DNA of 25,555 nucleotides from Clostridiaceae bacterium UBA6085 (GTDB taxonomy: Bacteria; Bacillota; Clostridia; Clostridiales; Clostridiaceae). Positions 1 to 5,375 of this stretch are shown in pieces; within the stretch, counting starts at the first letter, position 1; each line of letters starts with the position of its first letter. The notes beneath the pieces are model-generated. The model was not told the origin of the DNA. It saw nothing but the letters and a program-made list of their open reading frames with translations, and did no database searches. The stretch spans positions 13,915 to 39,469 of the forward strand of contig DIXH01000059.1 of NCBI GenBank assembly GCA_002428605.1, in the 5' to 3' direction. The position numbers and the translations under genes are program-made.

Positions 1-489
1 TACAGGAATGCAAAGCATACTCTTTCAGTCCTCACGATCACTTCAAACGTGGTTTATGGAAAGAAGACAGGCTCGACACCTGACGGAAGAAAGGCTGGAG
101 AAGCACTTGCACCAGGAGCTAACCCAATGCATGGCAGGGACCTTGAGGGTGCGCTTGCATCACTCAACTCCGTTGCAAAGATACCTTACGTAGGAAACTG
201 CGAAGATGGCGTATCCAATACCTTCTCTATAGTACCTGATGCGCTTGGTAAGACTGAACTCGAAAGGGTCAACAACCTTGCATCCGTACTTGATGGATAT
301 TTCGCTCAGAAGGCTCATCACCTTAACGTAAATGTACTGAACAGGGCGAAGCTTGAAGACGCTATGGAGCATCCTGAAAAGTACCCTACACTTACAATCA
401 GGGTTTCCGGATATGCGGTAAACTTCAACAGGCTTTCAAGAGAGCAGCAGATGGAAGTCATTTCAAGGACATTCCACGAAAAGATGTAA
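1..489 (+). CDS. pflB: Formate acetyltransferase (pyruvate formate-lyase), C-terminal part
   Basis: The reading frame is open from the window edge, so only the last 162 codons are present; the N-terminal part, with the active-site cysteines, lies outside. The glycyl radical motif RVSGYAV is encoded at 400-420, with the radical glycine codon at 409-411. The protein ends in the typical REQQMEVISRTFHEKM tail. An upstream GSTPDGRKAGEALAPGANPM stretch is also typical of PFL. The enzyme cleaves pyruvate with CoA into acetyl-CoA and formate in the cytoplasm of fermenting anaerobes. The radical must be installed by the activase encoded next (pflA). A hairpin with a T run separates the two genes, so pflA may be partly independent. 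The motif and tail make the identification secure. Confidence 0.96.
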   Translation, partial: YRNAKHTLSVLTITSNVVYGKKTGSTPDGRKAGEALAPGANPMHGRDLEGALASLNSVAKIPYVGNCEDGVSNTFSIVPDALGKTELERVNNLASVLDGYFAQKAHHLNVNVLNRAKLEDAMEHPEKYPTLTIRVSGYAVNFNRLSREQQMEVISRTFHEKM

Positions 490-511
490 TAGAAACATTG
501 TAAAGGGCTCC

Positions 512-548
512 GAAAGGGGTCCTTCCCCCTTTCTATAGAATTTTTTTT
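512..548 (+). terminator. Rho-independent terminator after pflB
   Basis: The stem GAAAGGGG (512-519) pairs with CCCCTTTC (526-533) around a 6-base loop. It is followed closely by eight T residues at 541-548. It lies between pflB and pflA, so it probably makes pflB mRNA more abundant than pflA mRNA. Confidence 0.75.
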
Positions 549-589
549 GTTGTATGATGTACAGATAATGATTTGATTGAGGTGAGGTT

Positions 590-1330
590 ATGAAGGGCAG
601 GATACATTCGATGGAGAGCATGGGTCTTGTGGACGGACCGGGAATAAGGGTTGTAGTGTTCCTGCAGGGCTGCAAGCTGAGATGCCTGTACTGCCATAAT
701 CCTGATACATGGTTAATGGGGGGCGGGGAGCTGATTGAGGCTGCCGACCTGGTGAAGAAGATCAGGAGATTCAAGCCTTATTTTGAGAAATCAGGCGGAG
801 GGGTCACATTTTCGGGCGGTGAGCCCCTGATGCAGCCGGAATTCCTTCTGGAATGCCTTAAGCTTTGCAGGCAGGAGGGCATACATACTGTGATAGACAC
901 AGCAGGCTATGGCTTCGGAGAATATGCGGAGATATTGGAAAATACAGACCTGGTTCTGTTCGACATGAAGCATATCGACCCGGAAAACTATATGCTGCTT
1001 ACCGGAAGGACAGGAAGCACATCGCTGAGGTTTCTTGAGGCAGTCCAGAATGCCGGTGTCAAGATGTGGATAAGACATGTGGTTGTGCCGGGAATAACAG
1101 ACGGTGAAGACCATATAAGGCGCCTGGCTGATAAGCTCAAGCCTATAAAGGGCGTAATAAAGGTCGAACTGCTTCCGTACCATACCCTGGGCCAGAACAA
1201 GTATGAGGAGATGCACATCAAGTATAAGCTTGACGGAGTAGAACCGATGGATAAGGAAAAATGCAGCCGTCTCACGGAGATACTTTTCGAGGAGTTGGGC
1301 GAGGATTATTATCTGAGATCGAACAGATGA
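590..1330 (+). CDS. pflA: Pyruvate formate-lyase activating enzyme (radical SAM)
   Basis: This 246-residue protein has the usual length of PFL activases. The radical SAM motif CKLRCLYC (CxxxCxxC) near residues 29-36 binds the [4Fe-4S] cluster that cleaves S-adenosylmethionine. FSGGEPL near residue 75 is the SAM-binding GGE motif. It abstracts hydrogen from the PFL glycine to form the glycyl radical, and its position right after pflB gives its partner. The start ATG is well placed behind a GAGGTGAGG ribosome binding site at about 579-587. A YjjI- or glycerol-dehydratase-type activase is unlikely, because no extra ferredoxin domain is inserted and the neighbour is PFL itself. Confidence 0.95.
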   Translation: MKGRIHSMESMGLVDGPGIRVVVFLQGCKLRCLYCHNPDTWLMGGGELIEAADLVKKIRRFKPYFEKSGGGVTFSGGEPLMQPEFLLECLKLCRQEGIHTVIDTAGYGFGEYAEILENTDLVLFDMKHIDPENYMLLTGRTGSTSLRFLEAVQNAGVKMWIRHVVVPGITDGEDHIRRLADKLKPIKGVIKVELLPYHTLGQNKYEEMHIKYKLDGVEPMDKEKCSRLTEILFEELGEDYYLRSNR

Positions 1331-1331
1331 T

Positions 1332-1359
1332 CCCTTTCCATGAGATTGAAGGGAAAGGG
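1332..1359 (+). terminator. Hairpin after pflA, possible weak terminator
   Basis: CCCTTTCC (1332-1339) and GGAAAGGG (1352-1359) form an 8-bp stem directly after the pflA stop codon. No T run follows, so it could be a weak terminator or an mRNA-stabilising 3' hairpin. Confidence 0.35.
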
Positions 1360-1392
1360 TCTGTCACTACTGGATGGATAAGATGGAATAAC

Positions 1393-1425
1393 AGTAAAAG
1401 AAATGCCCCGGCATAGCCGGGGCAT
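1393..1425 (-). terminator. Terminator of the rubredoxin gene
   Basis: A perfect 10-bp stem (ATGCCCCGGC at 1403-1412, GCCGGGGCAT at 1416-1425) has a 3-base loop. Read on the minus strand it is followed by a T-rich tail (TTCTTTTACTG). It begins 9 bases past the rubredoxin stop. Confidence 0.75.
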
Positions 1426-1433
1426 TACATTTC

Positions 1434-1595
1434 CTATGCCTCTTCCTCGAACTGGTCCTTGCCGACTCCGCAAAGCGGGCAAACCCAATCTGCTGGCAGA
1501 TCATCGAAGCTTGTTCCTGGAGCAACTCCGTTTTCCTCGTCTCCTACTGCAGGATCATATACATATCCGCAAACTGTACAAACATAGCTCTTCAT
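1434..1595 (-). CDS. Rubredoxin
   Basis: A 53-residue single-domain rubredoxin. It carries both CxxCG knuckles: CTVCG at residues 6-10 and CPLCG at 39-43, which bind one iron through four cysteines. The conserved YDP and DWVCP segments are present. It is a small cytoplasmic one-electron carrier. In anaerobes rubredoxins typically feed rubrerythrin, superoxide reductase or flavodiiron proteins in oxygen and NO detoxification. The start at MKSYVCTVCG is chosen because AGGGAGG stands eight bases upstream; an in-frame upstream start lacks this support. It appears to be monocistronic, with its own promoter and terminator. Confidence 0.96.
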   Translation of the reverse strand: MKSYVCTVCGYVYDPAVGDEENGVAPGTSFDDLPADWVCPLCGVGKDQFEEEA

Positions 1596-1660
1596 TCCAT
1601 ATCCCTCCCTTTTAAAAAGTAGCATGTTGATATTGATTGAAGAATCAACAACTCATTTAG

Positions 1661-1690
1661 ATTATAGATTACTTAAAGATGTATTTTCAA
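1661..1690 (-). promoter_or_regulatory. Sigma-A-type promoter of the rubredoxin gene
   Basis: On the minus strand TTGAAA (1685-1690), an 18-base spacer and TATAAT (1661-1666) form a near-consensus promoter, giving a leader of about 60 bases. The leader holds an inverted repeat, TGTTGAT (1625-1631) and ATCAACA (1644-1650), which could be an operator or an RNA hairpin. Confidence 0.65.
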
Positions 1691-1712
1691 TAGCTTGGAT
1701 ACTGTTTAACAC

Positions 1713-1741
1713 TTTATTCTTATTTGCAGTTAACCTATAAT
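1713..1741 (+). promoter_or_regulatory. Possible promoter of the MATE gene
   Basis: A perfect TATAAT (1736-1741) stands 17 bases after a poor -35 match, TTTATT (1713-1718). Transcription from here would give a leader of about 240 bases that includes the whole structured region before the MATE start. Confidence 0.4.
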
Positions 1742-1747
1742 AGACAA

Positions 1748-1869
1748 CGCGGAGGAGTCAGAGAGCATATCATTCTTGGAAGAGGTACAAAATGTTATTG
1801 GAGAACCAGCCAATAATAGAGCCAAGGATACATGTGGATATCTGGCAAGCTTTGTAAGGATTGTATGAA
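1748..1869 (+). other. Structured leader segment upstream of the intron-like domain V
   Basis: No gene with a recognisable product lies here. The segment can fold into a long arm: ATATC (1767-1771) with GATAT (1837-1841), ATTCTTGG (1772-1779) with CCAAGGAT (1822-1829), and an inner hairpin TTATTGG (1795-1801) with CCAATAA (1810-1816) around an 8-base loop. One frame is open for some 36 codons up to a TAA at 1854-1856 but matches nothing I recognise. The segment may be the reduced domain III/IV part of the same group II intron, or an unrelated structured leader. Confidence 0.4.
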
Positions 1870-1981
1870 GAGCCCGTTGCCTTAATAGGTCACGACGGGT
1901 TCTGTGAGGGGCAGAGACAGAAACCTCACGAACAGCATAAAATATATATAAGTGAGGTGAGAGTCGAGCTGTCTACTCGAC
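1870..1981 (+). mobile_element. Group II intron 3' remnant (domain V and VI-like)
   Basis: Seen: GAGCCCGT (1870-1877) pairs with ACGGGTTC (1895-1902). A second short helix (1878-1882 with 1887-1892) is separated by a two-base CG bulge on the 3' side (1893-1894), and AGC sits at the 5' base (1871-1873). This is the layout of group II intron domain V with its catalytic triad and bulge. Then GACAG (1916-1920) pairs with CTGTC (1969-1973) and ACCTCAC (1923-1929) with GTGAGGT (1952-1958), a domain VI-like arm ending in TACTCGAC at 1981. The A at 1975 is seven bases from that end, the usual branch-point position. The domain V loop is not GNRA and one base is bulged, so it may be decayed. No reverse transcriptase gene and no 5' intron end were found. 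Confidence 0.55.
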
Positions 1982-1989
1982 ATTTGATG
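1952..1989 (+). promoter_or_regulatory. Unusual ribosome binding site of the MATE gene with intervening hairpin
   Basis: The only good Shine-Dalgarno sequence, GAGGTGAG (1954-1961), lies 25 bases before the ATG at 1987, too far for normal initiation. The 6-bp hairpin GTCGAG (1963-1968)/CTCGAC (1976-1981) lies exactly between them. When folded it leaves only six unpaired bases between Shine-Dalgarno and ATG. The same Shine-Dalgarno can instead pair with CCTCAC (1924-1929), which would hide it. Confidence 0.5.
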
Positions 1990-3354
1990 ATCGATACGAT
2001 ATTCGGAAAACGTGGGGATGAAAAGAGGACCTTCTATAAAGGCCTGCTTACCATTGCAATTCCAGTGGTTATCCAGAACCTGCTGAGCTCTTCGCTCAAC
2101 ATGGTGGACAATCTGATGATAGGAAGGCTTGGAGAAAATTCCATAGCTGCTGTCGGACTTGCCAACCAGGTGTTTTTCATATACAGCCTCATAATCTTCG
2201 GACTTTCAAGCGGGGCTTCGATATTCTATGCGCAGCACCACGGAAGCAAAGACTATGCAAGTCTTCGAAGATTCCTTGGAATGGCAAGTGTAATAGCTTT
2301 GGCTGCCGCAATGGTATTTACTGCTGCCGCTGTAATATTTCCAGGGGCTCTTCTTCGGATATTCACTACAGAGCCTGATGTCATTGCTGATGGTACCGCA
2401 TACCTTAGGATTGTCGGACTCAGCTACGCTCTCAACAGTCTGTCGTTCTCGCTTGTATTTGCACTCAGGGCGACGAACCAGGCTATGGTGCCAATGGCGG
2501 CAAGTTCGGTAGCACTGGCTACGAACACTGCCCTTAATTACATACTTATCAATGGATATATGGGATTTCCCGCACTCGGAGTAACCGGTGCAGCAATTGC
2601 TACCGTAATAGCAAGGGTGATTGAATTTTTTATACTGATACGTGCGGTCTATGGAAGGGACAATGTCCTGAAGGCAAAGCTATCAGAGCTTCTATCGTTC
2701 ACTAAGGAAGATATTTCGAAGTTCTTCAGGGTCGCATCACCTGTCATAATCAATGAATCCATGTGGGCAGCCGGAATTGTCATGTACAATTTCTCATACT
2801 CAAGGATAGGTGTGGATGCATTCGCATCAGTCCAGATAACAAACGTCGTGAGTCAGCTGTTCTACGTGTTCGCCTTCGGTGTATGCAATGCGGCATCAAT
2901 AATGATCGGAAACAGGATAGGAGAGGAAAGGTACGACCTGGTAAAGGATTATTCGAGACGTATAATGAGGCTTACCCTTTTCCTGGGAATTACAACATCA
3001 GGGCTCATGCTTCTTTTGAAGGGGCCTATACTTTCGCTTTACAGAGTGACCCCCGGCACGCTTGCCAATACAGGCATACTGCTTACTGTTGTTGCGGCAG
3101 TAATTCCCGTAAGGATCTTCAATGTGCTGTTTGTGGTGGGTTTCTTCAGGGGAGGAGGGGACACGCGTTTTGCAATGGGAGCAGAGCTTATAAGCCTATG
3201 GTTCGTAGGTGTTCCTGCAGTTGCTGCGGCTGCCCTGATTTTCAGGGTGCCGGTTACAGTGGCCTACTCACTGTCTATTGCAGAGGACCTGGTGAAATTT
3301 GCCTTGTGCTACCCAAGATACCGTTCCGGAAACTGGTTCAGGCGGGTCATATGA
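1987..3354 (+). CDS. MATE family multidrug/cation efflux transporter
   Basis: About 455 residues, the usual MATE length, with around 12 hydrophobic segments. The N-terminal half contains the typical PVVIQNLLSSSLNMVDNLMIG and GLSSGASIFYAQ segments; the second half has the matching repeat beginning ASPVIINESMWAAG. Family members export drugs or metabolites in exchange for Na+ or H+ across the cytoplasmic membrane; the substrate here cannot be read from sequence. The ATG at 1987 (MIDTIFGK) is chosen because homologous similarity begins soon after it. An upstream TTG at 1861 would add 42 residues encoded by the intron-like sequence and looks spurious. The leader is unusual (see the intron remnant and ribosome binding site entries). 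The gene is convergent with the arginase gene and shares a terminator region with it. Confidence 0.9.
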   Translation: MIDTIFGKRGDEKRTFYKGLLTIAIPVVIQNLLSSSLNMVDNLMIGRLGENSIAAVGLANQVFFIYSLIIFGLSSGASIFYAQHHGSKDYASLRRFLGMASVIALAAAMVFTAAAVIFPGALLRIFTTEPDVIADGTAYLRIVGLSYALNSLSFSLVFALRATNQAMVPMAASSVALATNTALNYILINGYMGFPALGVTGAAIATVIARVIEFFILIRAVYGRDNVLKAKLSELLSFTKEDISKFFRVASPVIINESMWAAGIVMYNFSYSRIGVDAFASVQITNVVSQLFYVFAFGVCNAASIMIGNRIGEERYDLVKDYSRRIMRLTLFLGITTSGLMLLLKGPILSLYRVTPGTLANTGILLTVVAAVIPVRIFNVLFVVGFFRGGGDTRFAMGAELISLWFVGVPAVAAAALIFRVPVTVAYSLSIAEDLVKFALCYPRYRSGNWFRRVI

Positions 3355-3397
3355 CAATAAGAGTGACTTAAGGGATACAATTGCACGAAATAAAGGG

Positions 3398-3427
3398 AAG
3401 GACCAGCTCAATCATGAGCCGGTCCTT
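3398..3427. terminator. Shared hairpin between convergent MATE and arginase genes
   Basis: AAGGACC-a-GCTC (3398-3409) pairs with GAGC-c-GGTCCTT (3416-3427) with one mismatch and a 6-base loop. The arginase stop codon lies in the loop. T residues are modest on either side (CCCTTTATTTC on the minus strand), so it probably serves both genes weakly. Confidence 0.5.
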
Positions 3428-4353
3428 CTGATATCCATTCTTCCTGACTGCCTTCCGAGACAACCTGCAAATACGTCCAGCATGTACAGGCATGATTCCG
3501 CTGTTCTGCCGTCCTTGTCAAGAACCGGGTTATATTCAACGAAGTCTATGCTCCTTACGAGCCCTGTATCCATTATGGCTTCTACGAGCTCTGCGCTTTC
3601 TTCAAGCATCAGTCCGTTTCTGACAGGTGTACCTGTTCCGGGGACAAGGCTTTTGTCCAGTGAGTCGATATCGTATGAGATATGTATGTCCGATATCCTG
3701 CTCTCCTTGAGCCTCCGGAGGAGGTCTTCAATTACTGCCCGCATTCCGCTTGAATGTATGTCGCCAATCCTGTACACGGTCATCCTGCTGTCGCTTATGA
3801 GCTTCTCCTCACCCTTGTCAAGGCTCCTTGCACCAACCACATAGACATTCCTGTCGTGGACCTTCTTCTCTTTTCCGTGAACTGACAGCAGCACTGTAGG
3901 TCCAACGCCCATTGAGGCTGCAAGAGGCATCCCATGGACGTTTCCGGATGGCGAAGTCTGGTCTGTGTTGATGTCGGTATGCGCGTCGATCCATATGACA
4001 GCATGCCTGTTTCCTATGGCGCCTGTGACGCCGGCAAGGGATCCAAGTGCAAGTGAGTGGTCACCTCCGATCACGAGGGGAAGCCTCCCGCTTTTCAGCG
4101 AGTCCTCAACCTCTGTGGCCAGATTCTCCGCTACTGTCAATATCTCATCAAGATACTTCATCTTGCTGTTTCTAGCATATTTCATATCAGGTGTGGCAAA
4201 AGGAACATCTACATTTCCTTTGTCTCTCACACTGCTTCCCTTTCGTTCAAGAAGCTCCTTAAGTCCGAGCTCGCGAAGCTTGTCCGGCCCTTGTTCGACT
4301 CCTTCCCTGTCGCACCCGTAGAACATGGGTACGCCGATAAGGTCTATGTCCAT
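3412..4353 (-). CDS. rocF: Arginase
   Basis: A 313-residue ureohydrolase with every metal ligand of the arginase/agmatinase family: GGDHS (H99), DAHTD (D123, H125, D127) and SYDIDSLD (D228, D230), which hold the two Mn ions. The GNVHGMPLA loop (138-145) and PGTGTPV after the last ligand favour arginase over agmatinase. It hydrolyses arginine to ornithine and urea in the cytoplasm, supplying ornithine for polyamines, proline or fermentation. GGAGGTGA stands upstream of the ATG, with a promoter about 30 bases beyond. No ornithine-using genes are adjacent, so the pathway role is not shown by context. A formimidoylglutamase-type activity is the main alternative. Confidence 0.92.
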   Translation of the reverse strand: MDIDLIGVPMFYGCDREGVEQGPDKLRELGLKELLERKGSSVRDKGNVDVPFATPDMKYARNSKMKYLDEILTVAENLATEVEDSLKSGRLPLVIGGDHSLALGSLAGVTGAIGNRHAVIWIDAHTDINTDQTSPSGNVHGMPLAASMGVGPTVLLSVHGKEKKVHDRNVYVVGARSLDKGEEKLISDSRMTVYRIGDIHSSGMRAVIEDLLRRLKESRISDIHISYDIDSLDKSLVPGTGTPVRNGLMLEESAELVEAIMDTGLVRSIDFVEYNPVLDKDGRTAESCLYMLDVFAGCLGRQSGRMDIRRTGS

Positions 4354-4383
4354 TCAATTATCACCTCCACGATTAGTCAATTT

Positions 4384-4412
4384 ATTATATGACAACACAC
4401 CCTGGTTTTCCA
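4384..4412 (-). promoter_or_regulatory. Promoter of the arginase gene
   Basis: On the minus strand TGGAAA (4407-4412), 17 bases and a perfect TATAAT (4384-4389) lie about 30 bases before the start codon. The -35 matches four of six consensus positions. Confidence 0.5.
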
Positions 4413-4519
4413 TATGTTGGAGGCCGTTTATAAAAATTTTGTGCATAAATGCATAAAGATACTAAAGTAGTAATATGTATGTAACTACAAACAGGAAACT
4501 CAAACAATTGCAATAAATA

Positions 4520-4558
4520 GCAAAGTCTCCATGCATTTTTCATGCATGAAGACTTTGC
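4520..4558 (-). terminator. Strong hairpin terminator after the unknown gene
   Basis: GCAAAGTCT-c-CATGCAT (4520-4536) pairs with ATGCATG-a-AGACTTTGC (4542-4558), a 16-bp stem with one mismatch and a 5-base loop. It lies about 20 bases past the stop of the minus-strand gene. The tail is A/T-rich (TATTTATTG) rather than a pure T run. The rest of 4413-4519 holds no gene that I can see. Confidence 0.6.
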
Positions 4559-4579
4559 TTTAAGAGATCTTCCTGATAT

Positions 4580-5227
4580 CTACCTTGTGATCGTATTGAG
4601 GAAAACCGGTTCGGTTTCCCTTATTTCGAGGCTGTAGCTGAAGTTGCCGAGTGCTTTTAGCAGCTCTCTGTTGAATGTTTCCCTGAGAGACGGGAATATG
4701 TCTGATGAAAGACCTGCAGCTTCAAAATTCGGCCTGTGGACATCCTTTGAACCTGACCATACAAGGGTGTCGCCTGTTACTGATTCAACCTGGTTCACCT
4801 TGTCACAAGGCATTCCGTCGAGCACTACAGAATCAAGTGCCGCATAGGCCTCTTCAAGCCCGGTTATTGTGTTTTTCGCTTTGATCTGATATCCGAGGGT
4901 ATAGGCGCAATCCCTGTAAACTTCCTTTATTACGCTGAGATATTTGGGGTTAGCATCAAGTGCACCCTTGATCATGTGTGCTATCCTTTTTTCGCTGCTT
5001 ATCACTGCGTTTTCAAGCCAGGCGTGTCCTTTCATGTGGTCGCTGCCCTGAGAGAAATCGTCGTCGGCTGTGGTTCTTCCGAATTTATCCAGTGCTTCAC
5101 CAATGAGTGTTGTTCCAAGGCCGTCCTGCTTCATGTCGAGAGCTTCGGCTATCATTTTCTCCAGGTTTTCCTGAATCCTGATTCTTCCGAGCTGAACGGT
5201 CTGTACCGGTGTGAAATTATTCTCCAT
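4580..5227 (-). CDS. Unrecognised 215-residue protein divergent from hcp
   Basis: I do not recognise this family. The product is soluble, with no signal peptide or membrane segment. It looks largely helical in the first half, with charged and amphipathic stretches around residues 10-130, and is mixed toward the C-terminus. It has two cysteines, in RDCAYTLGY and DGMPCDK, but no CxxC metal knuckle. The start at MENNFTP is set by a GGAGG five bases upstream of the ATG; an upstream in-frame ATG at 5254 would lie on or before the predicted transcription start. The promoter is perfect consensus, so the gene is probably well expressed. Its divergent placement beside hcp, around a shared palindrome, hints at a role in the same stress response, but that is inference from position only. 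Length, ribosome binding site, promoter and terminator argue that it is real. Confidence 0.85.
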   Translation of the reverse strand: MENNFTPVQTVQLGRIRIQENLEKMIAEALDMKQDGLGTTLIGEALDKFGRTTADDDFSQGSDHMKGHAWLENAVISSEKRIAHMIKGALDANPKYLSVIKEVYRDCAYTLGYQIKAKNTITGLEEAYAALDSVVLDGMPCDKVNQVESVTGDTLVWSGSKDVHRPNFEAAGLSSDIFPSLRETFNRELLKALGNFSYSLEIRETEPVFLNTITR

Positions 5228-5258
5228 GTGAACCTCCGTGTTTGAATTGTACATTGTA

Positions 5259-5286
5259 ATTATAACCGATTTGTAAACACTGTCAA
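5259..5286 (-). promoter_or_regulatory. Consensus sigma-A promoter of the unknown gene
   Basis: On the minus strand TTGACA (5281-5286), 16 bases and TATAAT (5259-5264) match both consensus hexamers perfectly. The predicted transcription start is near 5252, about 25 bases before the start codon. Confidence 0.8.
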
Positions 5287-5322
5287 CAAAGTAAGAAGTG
5301 TAACATATGTTACCTACTTTGT
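5286..5322. promoter_or_regulatory. Palindromic operator in the hcp divergent region (CRP/FNR-like)
   Basis: GTAACATATGTTAC at 5300-5313 is a perfect 14-bp palindrome. It is flanked by a second inverted pair, ACAAAGTA (5286-5293) and TACTTTGT (5315-5322). The inner palindrome is centred about 42 bases before the predicted hcp start, the usual class II activator position for CRP/FNR-family regulators. Such regulators, for example HcpR, are known to control hcp in many anaerobes. No regulator gene lies in the window. Confidence 0.6.
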
Positions 5323-5333
5323 GTATCCGTTTC

Positions 5334-5342
5334 TGCTATCAT
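5334..5342 (+). promoter_or_regulatory. Extended -10 promoter of hcp
   Basis: TGCTATCAT is an extended -10 element (TG-n-TATCAT) with no good -35, typical of activator-dependent promoters. A second -10-like TACAAT at 5353-5358 is possible but has no supporting -35. Confidence 0.45.
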
Positions 5343-5375
5343 TTGAATGTAATACAATCCATAGGAGGGGAATTT

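Noticed and set aside
1748..1981. Known riboswitch (such as a guanidine or T-box type) before the MATE gene
   Set aside because: MATE genes are known targets of guanidine riboswitches, but I found none of the conserved motifs I can recall, whereas the domain V and branch-point features fit a group II intron better. A covariance-model search would settle it.
1861..1986. N-terminal extension of the MATE protein from a TTG at 1861
   Set aside because: The 42 extra residues are encoded by the intron-like structured RNA, are not hydrophobic or MATE-like, and have no ribosome binding site before the TTG.
2763..3371. A 202-codon open frame overlapping the end of the MATE gene in another frame
   Set aside because: It is Cys/Arg/Gly-rich as expected of an out-of-frame shadow, and the MATE frame is clearly coding.
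5307..5375. Longer Hcp start at 5307
   Set aside because: It would begin inside the operator palindrome and before the likely transcription start. The ATG at 5376 has AGGAGGGG in front and gives the usual MxMFCYQCQE N-terminus.
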